A stretch of 20,241 bases of DNA from Gemmatimonadota bacterium (lineage in GTDB: Bacteria > Gemmatimonadota > Gemmatimonadetes > Gemmatimonadales > GWC2-71-9). The stretch covers positions 1 to 20,241 of the forward strand of contig QHVD01000280.1 of assembly GCA_003222235.1 (NCBI GenBank). The letters run 5' to 3'. A program made the position numbers and the translations under genes. The notes beneath the pieces were generated by a model. The model was not told the DNA's origin. It did not search any database and saw only the letters and a program-made list of their open reading frames with translations. Positions 6,807 to 13,856 of the stretch are shown here, one piece after another (positions within the stretch are counted from its first letter, which is position 1; each line of letters starts with the position of its first letter).

Positions 6807-8017
6807 TAGTAGTCAGGCGGCAGCTTCTTGTACCTCTCGAACAGCTCCGTTTGGCGGCTGCGCAGCGGGATCTCCTTTCCCCGGATCAGTACGTGCTCGG
6901 CCGCGGTGGTGAACTCGAACGGATCACCTGACCACACGACGACGTCCGCCACTTTCCCGGGCTCGAGCGAGCCGTACCGGTCCGCCACGCCGAACACCTC
7001 GGCGGGCGACAGAGTCACCGCGCGCAGCGCCTGGTCCCAGGTCATGCCGTAGGACACCGCGTTCCCGGCCTGCTGGCGGAGGTTGCGCGCGTTGTGCGTA
7101 TCGGTCTCCATCAGGACGACCTTCACCCCGGCCTTCGCGAGCAGCGCAGCGTTCTCGTAGCGGATCCCCAGCGCATCGTACGATGGGATGTTGTCCAGCG
7201 GCTCGACCAGCACCGGCACCCCCGCCTGAGCGATCTCGGCGGCGATCTCCCACCCCTCAGCCGCGCCCGCGAGGATCAGCTTCAGCTTGTACTCCCTCCC
7301 GATCCGCAGCGCGGTCTCGATGTCGCTGCGCCGGTTGGCCACGGCGACGAGCGGCAACTCTCCCCGCAGCACCGGGAGCAGCGCTTCCAGGTCTGCGACC
7401 GGCGCCGAGAGCGGCTGCATCTGAGCGCGGCCGTAGTCCGCCTTGCGGCGCGCGTATTCGAGCGCGTCCCCGAAGACCCGGCGCAGCCGCTGGGCGACAC
7501 CGGCGCGGGACCCACCCGCCTCGTCCTTCACCTCTTCGTTCAGCCGGGCGACAATTGCGACCGGCGACTTCACGACCATTTGCTCGATCGTCGCGCCATC
7601 CAGGTCGATCAGGACGGCCTGCCCGCTGATTAGATGACCGTCGGGCGCGGCGAGGGCGGTGGTGATCCCCTCGATCCGGGTCACGGGAATCACCGCCGAA
7701 GCGGGATTGATCCCCTCGGCGACGTTGAACGCCGCGGCGACGGTGTCGCCCGCCAGCGCGCCTTCCCGCGTGCCGCGCACGGCGCCGATCTCGACGAGTC
7801 CCATCTGTCCGCCGCCGTCGATGAATCCCGGTGTAACCCACTTGCCCGTGGCGTCGATCCGTATGGCGCCCGACGGAATGGTCACGTTGGCGCCGACCGC
7901 CGCGATCTTCCCGTCGCGGATCAGGACCGTCGCGTCGGCGATCTTCGGGCCGGAGACGGGATAGACCGTCCCGCCTGTGACGGCGAGGGTCTGAGCGAGT
8001 AGCAGGACGCCGATCAT
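6806..8017 (-). CDS. Amidohydrolase-family paralog lacking the HxH metal motif
   Basis: This 403-residue protein has the imidazolonepropionase-like amidohydrolase layout. The N-terminal beta-sandwich reads TGGTVYPVSG and VLIRDGKIAAVG, then WVTPGFID, and the closing GSLEPGKVADVVVWSGDPF is very like its neighbour. Where the family has DxHxH it reads D67-G-G-G-Q71, so the first two metal ligands are missing. It is probably a non-catalytic partner or a divergent enzyme. The N-terminus (MIGVLLLAQTLA) is a very short hydrophobic stretch running straight into the first strand, so export is uncertain. The ATG overlaps the upstream gene's TGA by 4 nt (ATGA), indicating translational coupling. Its TAG stop is joined to the right inverted-repeat arm. 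Confidence 0.85.
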   Translation of the reverse strand: MIGVLLLAQTLAVTGGTVYPVSGPKIADATVLIRDGKIAAVGANVTIPSGAIRIDATGKWVTPGFIDGGGQMGLVEIGAVRGTREGALAGDTVAAAFNVAEGINPASAVIPVTRIEGITTALAAPDGHLISGQAVLIDLDGATIEQMVVKSPVAIVARLNEEVKDEAGGSRAGVAQRLRRVFGDALEYARRKADYGRAQMQPLSAPVADLEALLPVLRGELPLVAVANRRSDIETALRIGREYKLKLILAGAAEGWEIAAEIAQAGVPVLVEPLDNIPSYDALGIRYENAALLAKAGVKVVLMETDTHNARNLRQQAGNAVSYGMTWDQALRAVTLSPAEVFGVADRYGSLEPGKVADVVVWSGDPFEFTTAAEHVLIRGKEIPLRSRQTELFERYKKLPPDY

Positions 8018-9408
8018 CGGCCCAGCTCGAAGTCGGTGCGCGGCTGGTGGGCCGGATCGCCCCGGTCGTACACCAGCCAGCCGTCGTTGTAGACCTGAAC
8101 GGCCTTCGCGTACACCGAAAATGGATCGCCCGACCAGACGACCACGTCGGCGATTTTCCCGGGCTCGAGCGTACCCACGACCGAGTCCAGCCCCAGTACC
8201 CAGGCCGGGTTCACGGTGATCCAGCGCAGCGCCTCGTCGCGGGTGATCGGGATGCCGGAGCGAAGGCCTGAGTACATGGCCTTCGCGGCTTCCTGGTTGA
8301 GCCGCTGGATGCCGCTGGGACTGTCGGAGTGGATGACGGGTCGCCCGCCCGCCTGCTGGTTGAGGGCCGCGTTCTCGTGGATCCCGTCCATGGCCTCTTC
8401 CTTGAACCCCCACCAATCGGCCCACACCGACACCGACGTGCTGTCGTGGGCGAGGAGGTCGGCGATCTTGTACGCCTCGACGGCGTGGTGGAAGGAGCGG
8501 ATCTTGAAGCCGAACTCGCGCGCGAGGTCGACCATTTGCGCCATCTCGTCCGCGCGATAGCAGTGGATCTGCACATACATGTTGCCGCGCAGCACCTCCG
8601 CCAGCGTCTCCAGCCGCAGGTTCCGCTCCGGCGGCTCCCCATGGCGATCCCGGTTCCAGCTGTCCCACTTGCGGCGGTAGGCCTCCGCCTGCGCAAACGC
8701 GCCTCGGTACCCGGCCATGTTGCCCATGCGGGTCGAAGGTGCCTGGTGACGCTGCCCGTACACCCGTTTCGGGTTCTCACCACACGCCATCTTCAGCCCG
8801 TAGCGGGCGCCCGGAAACTTCATTTCCTGCACCGTGCGGGCCGGCACGAGCTTCAGCACCGCGCTCCGGCCGCCGATGAGGTTGCCCGACCCGGGGAGAG
8901 CCTCGATCGTGGTGATCCCGCCCGCGATCGCGAGCGGGATCTGCGGATCTTGCGGCCAGAACGAATGCTCGGCCCACACCTCGGACGTCACGGGGCTGGT
9001 CAGCTCGTTGCCGTCCGCCTCTGCGTCGGTCCCCGGCGCGGCGTAGACGCCCAGATGCGAGTGTGTGTCGATCAGACCTGGCGTGACGTATTTGCCGGCG
9101 CCGTCCACGATCACCGCACCGGCAGGCGCGGCCACGGTGGCGCCCTCTCCCACGGCCACGATCCGGCCATCCTTGAACGAGATCGCCCCGTTGGGTATCT
9201 CCCGGCCCGTCGCCGTCATGATCGTCGCATTTCGGATCACCACGGGCGGGTGAGCATGCCGCCGGTATGTCGAGGGATACTGCGCCCGGCTCACACTCAG
9301 GCTCTCCGCCGCGGTCACCGGGGGCGCGCCGGCCTTCGAGGTGGCGCGCCCACCCGCCGACGCGCACGCGCTCGACAGCGCGAGCAAGAGATGCGGGGTG
9401 CTTCGCAC
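8014..9408 (-). CDS. Amidohydrolase lipoprotein (imidazolonepropionase-like, metal-dependent)
   Basis: The GTG start at 9408 has GGAG 7 nt upstream and gives 464 residues. The N-terminus LLLALSSAC (Cys15) looks like a lipoprotein signal, placing the enzyme on the envelope. The catalytic features are present: PGLIDTHSH (H116, H118), a later QIHCYRADE histidine, SFHHAVEAYK, and the HSDSP aspartate. It closes with GTLEPGKIADVVVWSGDPF, the usual end of cyclic amidohydrolases. These enzymes hydrolyse amide or cyclic amide bonds, or dipeptides; the substrate here is unknown. It follows the M16 partner gene by 11 nt and overlaps its inactive paralog by 4 nt, so it is part of the same operon. Confidence 0.9.
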   Translation of the reverse strand: MRSTPHLLLALSSACASAGGRATSKAGAPPVTAAESLSVSRAQYPSTYRRHAHPPVVIRNATIMTATGREIPNGAISFKDGRIVAVGEGATVAAPAGAVIVDGAGKYVTPGLIDTHSHLGVYAAPGTDAEADGNELTSPVTSEVWAEHSFWPQDPQIPLAIAGGITTIEALPGSGNLIGGRSAVLKLVPARTVQEMKFPGARYGLKMACGENPKRVYGQRHQAPSTRMGNMAGYRGAFAQAEAYRRKWDSWNRDRHGEPPERNLRLETLAEVLRGNMYVQIHCYRADEMAQMVDLAREFGFKIRSFHHAVEAYKIADLLAHDSTSVSVWADWWGFKEEAMDGIHENAALNQQAGGRPVIHSDSPSGIQRLNQEAAKAMYSGLRSGIPITRDEALRWITVNPAWVLGLDSVVGTLEPGKIADVVVWSGDPFSVYAKAVQVYNDGWLVYDRGDPAHQPRTDFELGR

Positions 9409-9419
9409 CGCGGTGCTCC

Positions 9420-11528
9420 TTACTTGACGAGTTCGACGACGAACGGCTGTCCCACGAATTCGGTCTTGACGACGCGGCGCGGCGTGTCGACGCTCACCCA
9501 TATGATCAGCGGGACACGGGCGCCGCTCACGTCGATGTGATACGCCTGGAAAACCCCCGCCGGGACGCTGACGCGCTCCGGCGCCGCGACCTTGAACGTC
9601 AGCGGCTTCGTGACCTTCTCGCTCGGCGAGAAGAAGCCCACCGTGAACGTCTTGCCGGGGGCAAGCGGGAAGGCGGGGACGACGACCGGCACCGTGTTCT
9701 CGTCCAGCGTGCCCGGCGGGAGCACCGTGTCGATGTCGAACTGCCGGACGGTCCCGTCCTGCTGCGGCACGGCGATCCGCCCCTTCACTCGTGCCTCCGC
9801 GTACTTGAGGTGCGTCTCGGCCTTCTGGCCCTGCTGCACGGTGACCTGATCGAGGAGCCGCGGCGAGCCGTCCGACGGATCGAGCACGACGGTCGTCTGC
9901 TGCTGGAAGACGGGGCCGAGATCACTCCGCTCGCTGTAGACCAGCGAGTCGGCGGTGCGCCGCAGTGTCGAGAGGCTCCCACCGACCGGATTCCCCTGGA
10001 TCAGCACGCGCAGGCTGTCGGAGTGCGGCACGAACTGAGCGGTGTCGAGCGAGACCGCGGCGGCCTTCGGATTGAGATCGGCCGGCGTGAGCGGCTTGCC
10101 GTCCACGTCCACGATCCGGACCGACGCTACGCCCGCGAGCCTGTCGGAAAGCTTCGTCGCATCGCCCACGACGACGATGGCCAGGGCTTTGCGCCGGTAC
10201 AACCGGGCGGCCGCCGCGCGCGCCTGGGACGCCGTCACGGCGGCGAGCCGCTCGCGGTAGAGGCGCAGGTAATCGTCGCCCAGTCCCAGGAGCTTCGCAT
10301 TCGCCACCTGGCTCGCGACCTGGCTCGGCGTCTCGATGGTGAGCGGGAAGGATCCGACGAGAAACCCCTTCGTCGAGGCCAGCTCCGAGTCGGGGATCGC
10401 CTCGGTCCGGACCCGGTCCACCTGGCGGAGCAGCTCGGTGAGCGCGCTGTCGGTCACGTCGCTCCGCACCTCGGCGCTCGCCTGCCAGTACCCGACGCCG
10501 CGGTAGCGGCGCAGGTTCGCGTAGGCGCCGTACGTCCAGCTCTTCTGCTCCCGCAGGATCAGGAACAGCCGCGAGTCGGCGCCTCCGCCCAGCACCTGGG
10601 TCGCGACTCGGGCAGGGTAGTAGAGCGGGTCGGTCGGCAGGATCGTCGGGTTGCCCAGCACGATGTTCGCCTGCGTCGAGCCGGGCCGGTGCACGAGCAG
10701 GATGTCGGTTGCGGTTCTCGCGGGCACGGGGCGCGGCGCCGGCGCGGCCGGCGGGGCGCCGTGCCACCCCGGGAACGCCTTGTCCACCAGGGACCGGACC
10801 TGGGGCTCCGTGACGTCGCCGGCCACGACCAGCAGGGCGCCGCCCGGGCGCAGCCGCTCCGCCGCGAAGCTGACGACGTCGTCCCGCAGCACGGCCTTGA
10901 AGCTCTCGGGCGTAGGGCTGCGGCCATAGGGGTTGTCGCCGTAAATCTCCTTCGCGAAGAATCGCGCGGCCACGGCCGCAGGTCGCGACAGCTCGACCTG
11001 GAGCGCGGACAGCGCCTGCGTGCGCGCGAGCTCCAGCTCGCCCACGGGGAAGCTCGGGTGCAGCGTGACGTCGCCGAGCAGCTCGAACGCGAGATCGACC
11101 TGGTCGCTCAGCACGTCGGCCGTGATCGTCAAGAAGTCGGCGTCCGACGACGCCGCCAGACTGCCGCCCACTCCCTCGATGGTGGCCGCGATCTGATCGG
11201 CGGAGCGCGTCTCGCTGCCCTTGGTCAGGAGCTCCGCGACCAGGTCGGACAGCCCTTCCTTGCCGGGCGGGTCGTAAATGGCACCGGCCCGGAAGCTAAG
11301 CGCCACCGACACAACCGGTTGCTCGTGGTGCTCGACGACGGCGAGCTGCAACCCGTTGGGGAGGGTCGTTTCCTTGAACGGCGGGAAGCGGACCGGAGGG
11401 AGCGGCGTGGGCTTCGGGGGGCGGGACGGGAACGAATCTTGGGCGGTCAGGGCGGACAGGCGGACGGCCGGACTGGCGGACAGAAGGAGCAGCGCCGTCA
11501 CCACCAGCCGATTCGCTGCTCGAGTCAC
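9420..11528 (-). CDS. Inactive M16 peptidase-like subunit fused to a C-terminal DUF3108-like domain
   Basis: The GTG at 11528 overlaps the TGA of the upstream M16 gene by 4 nt and gives 702 residues. An N-terminal signal peptide (hydrophobic about 8-18, ending about TAQ30) leads to an M16 domain starting ETTLPNGLQLAVVE. The zinc motif HxxEH is replaced by DLVAE (95-99), so it is not catalytic. SWTYGAY, seen in substrate-binding M16 partners, is retained. Residues about 513-702 form a separate beta-rich domain ending VPAG-F ... TPRRVVK ... VVELVK, resembling the stand-alone protein at 13062-13856. In bacterial M16B systems an active and an inactive chain form a heterodimer that degrades peptides; the preceding gene is the likely partner. 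The in-frame extension upstream of 11528 lacks homology and is rejected. Confidence 0.88.
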   Translation of the reverse strand: MTRAANRLVVTALLLLSASPAVRLSALTAQDSFPSRPPKPTPLPPVRFPPFKETTLPNGLQLAVVEHHEQPVVSVALSFRAGAIYDPPGKEGLSDLVAELLTKGSETRSADQIAATIEGVGGSLAASSDADFLTITADVLSDQVDLAFELLGDVTLHPSFPVGELELARTQALSALQVELSRPAAVAARFFAKEIYGDNPYGRSPTPESFKAVLRDDVVSFAAERLRPGGALLVVAGDVTEPQVRSLVDKAFPGWHGAPPAAPAPRPVPARTATDILLVHRPGSTQANIVLGNPTILPTDPLYYPARVATQVLGGGADSRLFLILREQKSWTYGAYANLRRYRGVGYWQASAEVRSDVTDSALTELLRQVDRVRTEAIPDSELASTKGFLVGSFPLTIETPSQVASQVANAKLLGLGDDYLRLYRERLAAVTASQARAAAARLYRRKALAIVVVGDATKLSDRLAGVASVRIVDVDGKPLTPADLNPKAAAVSLDTAQFVPHSDSLRVLIQGNPVGGSLSTLRRTADSLVYSERSDLGPVFQQQTTVVLDPSDGSPRLLDQVTVQQGQKAETHLKYAEARVKGRIAVPQQDGTVRQFDIDTVLPPGTLDENTVPVVVPAFPLAPGKTFTVGFFSPSEKVTKPLTFKVAAPERVSVPAGVFQAYHIDVSGARVPLIIWVSVDTPRRVVKTEFVGQPFVVELVK

Positions 11529-11557
11529 GGTCCGCCTGTCCGGCCGTCCGGCTGTCC
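11454..11557. repeat. Inverted repeat straddling the M16 pair junction
   Basis: Arms 11454-11481 and 11530-11557 (28 nt) are reverse complements at 26 of 28 positions and consist of GGCGGACA/GGCCGGAC-like units. The loop contains the GTG start of the inactive M16 gene and the stop of the active one. The arms encode the last residues of the first protein and the end of the second protein's signal peptide. This resembles the other GGCGG repeats but with GGAC units. Confidence 0.85.
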
Positions 11558-12913
11558 GACCGTCCTCACCACGATCACCACCGCGTTCGCCGGGTCCAGA
11601 TACCTCGTCGCCACGCGGCGGATGTCGTCCGCGGTGACGGCGAGGTAACGCTCGAGGTCGACGTTGATCTCGGCGACCGACCCGTGGAACATGTCGTAGT
11701 GGTGCAGCGCCTCCGCCCTTCCCAGAGTCGTCTCTCGCGTGTGGATGTAGCCGGCACGAAAGGTGTTCTTGGCTTTCGTCAGCTCCTCCGGGGTGACCCC
11801 GCCCGTGCGGATGCTGTCGAGCTGGGCCGCGACGAGCGTGTCGAGCCTCTCCACGCCCACGCCCTGGTTCGCGACGGCGAGGGCGACGAGCGTCCCGGGC
11901 CCGCGGCGGGACTCGACCGGATTCATGAACACCTGGGCGCCGAGCGCGGCTTTGGCGCGGCGGACGACGGTCACGTTGAGGCGGGAGCTTTCGCCCTGAC
12001 CCAGGATGATCTTCAGCAGCTCGAGCGCCGGCGTGTCGCGGTCGGCGTGGGGCGGGCCGCGGTAGATGCGTAGCACGGCCGGGAGGTTGGCGTGGGCGTC
12101 CCGCACCTCGCGCCGGATCGCGCCGGGCGAGAGCTTGTAGTCGCACGTCACCGGCGGCGGGGCGGCATGGCTCGCAATGCGCGCGAAGTACTGGTTCACG
12201 AACCGTCGCAGCTCGAGCGGCTTGAAGTCGCCCACGACCACGAGGGTGGCGTTGTTGGGCGTGTAATACGTATCGAAGAACGCCTGCACGTCGCCGAGCT
12301 GCGCGGCGTCCAGATCCGCCATCGAGCCGATCACGGTGTGGGCGTAGGGGAAGCACGCGGTGCTGTCGTACGGCCACGTCATCCCGTTGAGGAACGCCGC
12401 AGAGTACGGCTGGTTGTCCACTCGCAGCCGCCGCTCCTCCTTCACGGTCTCGCGCTGGTTGTGGAAGTTCTCCGCGGTGACGGCGAGGGAGCGCATCCGG
12501 TCCGCCTCGAGCCACAGGGCAAGGTTGAGCCGGTTCGACGGCACCGTCTCGTAGTAGGTGGTGCGGTCCTCGGCCGTGCTGCCGTTCAGGGTTCCGCCGG
12601 CGCGCTGGATCAGCTGGAAGAACTCGCCCTTCTTCACGTGCGCCGACCCCTCGAACATCATGTGCTCGAACAGGTGGGCGAAGCCGGAGCGGCCCGCGCG
12701 CTCGTTCCGCGACCCGGCGTTGTACCACAGGTCCACCGACACGATCGGCGTCGAGTGGTCCTCGGAATACACGACCCGCAAGCCGTTCGGCAGGGTGAAG
12801 GCCTCGTAGCCGACCCGTCCGCCCTGCGCCCGCAGGGGGCAGGGCAGGGCGGCGTACAGCAGCCCACCCAACCAGGCCAGGGAGCGCACGGCCGTAGAAG
12901 CCTGGTGAACCAT
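11525..12913 (-). CDS. M16 family zinc metallopeptidase (active subunit), secreted
   Basis: The ATG at 12913 has GGAG 8 nt upstream and gives 462 residues with a signal peptide (hydrophobic 11-24, ending LRAQ30). The longer upstream frame would be translated from a palindromic repeat and is rejected. The zinc-binding HLFEH (H80, E83, H84) lies in GFAHLFEHMMFEG. The third ligand is probably E160 in ETVKEERR. DRTTYYETVP and NGLRVVYSEDH are typical of M16B peptidases, clamshell enzymes that degrade short unfolded peptides. Two M16 domains occupy the chain. The C-terminal tail (VGQPDGRTGGP) is encoded by repeat DNA and is probably not ancestral. It is coupled to the inactive M16 gene through a GTGA overlap, so a heterodimer is likely in the periplasm. 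Confidence 0.93.
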   Translation of the reverse strand: MVHQASTAVRSLAWLGGLLYAALPCPLRAQGGRVGYEAFTLPNGLRVVYSEDHSTPIVSVDLWYNAGSRNERAGRSGFAHLFEHMMFEGSAHVKKGEFFQLIQRAGGTLNGSTAEDRTTYYETVPSNRLNLALWLEADRMRSLAVTAENFHNQRETVKEERRLRVDNQPYSAAFLNGMTWPYDSTACFPYAHTVIGSMADLDAAQLGDVQAFFDTYYTPNNATLVVVGDFKPLELRRFVNQYFARIASHAAPPPVTCDYKLSPGAIRREVRDAHANLPAVLRIYRGPPHADRDTPALELLKIILGQGESSRLNVTVVRRAKAALGAQVFMNPVESRRGPGTLVALAVANQGVGVERLDTLVAAQLDSIRTGGVTPEELTKAKNTFRAGYIHTRETTLGRAEALHHYDMFHGSVAEINVDLERYLAVTADDIRRVATRYLDPANAVVIVVRTVGQPDGRTGGP

Positions 12914-12930
12914 CGTCGGCGCTCCGTGTG

Positions 12931-13029
12931 CGCGGCTAAAGCCGCGGCTCGGCCCCTCCCCGCTGAAGCGGGAGCCCATTAGCGCCGGCCGGTTTACCGG
13001 CCAGAGGCCGAGTCGCGAGTTCACTCGCG
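12931..13029 (-). repeat. Branched palindromic element with four hairpins upstream of the M16 pair
   Basis: Four perfect short hairpins lie in 99 nt: 12931-12946 (6-bp stem, loop TTTA on the minus strand), 12959-12972 (6 bp), 12987-13002 (7 bp) and 13014-13029 (7 bp). The two central ones are enclosed by a further stem, CTCGGCC (12948-12954) with GGCCGAG (13006-13012), making a three-way junction. It fills most of the 148-nt gap between the unknown secreted protein and the active M16 gene, so it would be in the M16 leader. There is no U-run, so it is not a standard terminator. Confidence 0.85.
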
Positions 13030-13061
13030 CACGACGCACGAGTGGCGGCACCTGAGCCGGC

Positions 13062-13856
13062 TCACTCGGGGCGTGGGGCAGACGGGATCACGGGTCCCGT
13101 CCCCGCCAGCTCGAAGGTAAAGGATCCGTCCAGCGTCTGGCCCTTCACGACGCGCCGCGGCGCCGTGCGCGTGACGAACACGCGAAAGCCGCCGCTCACG
13201 AGCGGCAGGACGTCAAACCGCCCGGCGGGGACCTGGATCGTCGCCGGCGCCTCGGCCACGAAGCTCAGCGTCGCGAGCGAGTCGCCAAACTCGCTGTAGG
13301 CCGGGATCCCGAGGGAATCCCCGGGGAGGGCGTCGGTGACGGCGGCGGCGAAGAGCGCGTAGTCCGAGAGCACGGCGCCGGAAGGCAGAGGCTTCGAGAC
13401 GGGGATGATCTTCACCTCGCCGCCCCTCCGACCCACGCGGCGCCGGCCGGCGATCTCGCCGCGCTTCACCTCGAGGTCGTGCTCGACCATGACCGTGTCC
13501 GTCGCGGGCGAGAACAGGTCGATGTGATGGAACGTGGAGATCGGCTCCCCAGTCAGCCGGTCGAGCACGACCCGCAACTGCTCTTCCTCGACGGGCTGGA
13601 ACTCGGAGTGCGCGGTGTACAACACCTGCTGGCCCCCTTCGGCCGTCGCGATCTCGTACTGCCACACGGCGTACCCCCGCTCCGTGCCGCGAAACATGAA
13701 GACGAACGAGTCGCGCTCGGCCGGCATGGCCGTGAGGTCGAAGCGGAGAGCCTTGGGTGGCGCGGAGACGACCGTCTGCCCGAGGGCCCGGGCGCTGAGG
13801 GCGGGAGCGGAAGCGGCGGCCAGGCTAACGAGCAGCGGGAAACAGCGCCAGCGCAT
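13062..13856 (-). CDS. Secreted beta-rich protein of unknown function (DUF3108-like)
   Basis: This 264-residue protein has a signal peptide at residues 1 to about 26 (FPLLVSLAAASAPALSARA). The rest is alternating strands with FVFMFRGTERGYAVW, then a C-terminal VPAGRFDV ... TAPRRVVK ... FTFELAG. The same signature closes the inactive M16 protein two genes downstream, so the two share a domain. It resembles DUF3108-type proteins by pattern, but I cannot confirm the family. The ATG at 13856 overlaps the end of the preceding amidohydrolase gene by 32 nt, and the signal peptide needs this start. The function is unknown; a periplasmic partner of the M16 pair is a reasonable guess. Confidence 0.8.
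   Translation of the reverse strand: MRWRCFPLLVSLAAASAPALSARALGQTVVSAPPKALRFDLTAMPAERDSFVFMFRGTERGYAVWQYEIATAEGGQQVLYTAHSEFQPVEEEQLRVVLDRLTGEPISTFHHIDLFSPATDTVMVEHDLEVKRGEIAGRRRVGRRGGEVKIIPVSKPLPSGAVLSDYALFAAAVTDALPGDSLGIPAYSEFGDSLATLSFVAEAPATIQVPAGRFDVLPLVSGGFRVFVTRTAPRRVVKGQTLDGSFTFELAGTGPVIPSAPRPE

Noticed and set aside
9267..11648. A 793-codon plus-strand open frame
   Set aside because: It is antisense to the M16 and amidohydrolase genes, has shadow-like Arg/Gly composition and no recognisable domain. High GC keeps such frames open.
9420..12728. A 1102-codon open frame on the minus strand
   Set aside because: Its first about 400 codons lie over the active M16 gene in another frame and are Arg/Pro-rich without family signatures. 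The real product starts at GTG 11528 with a signal peptide.
12914..13052. N-terminal extension of the active M16 peptidase (start at 13051)
   Set aside because: The extra 46 residues would be translated from the four-hairpin palindromic element. ATG 12913 has a ribosome site and begins a proper signal peptide.
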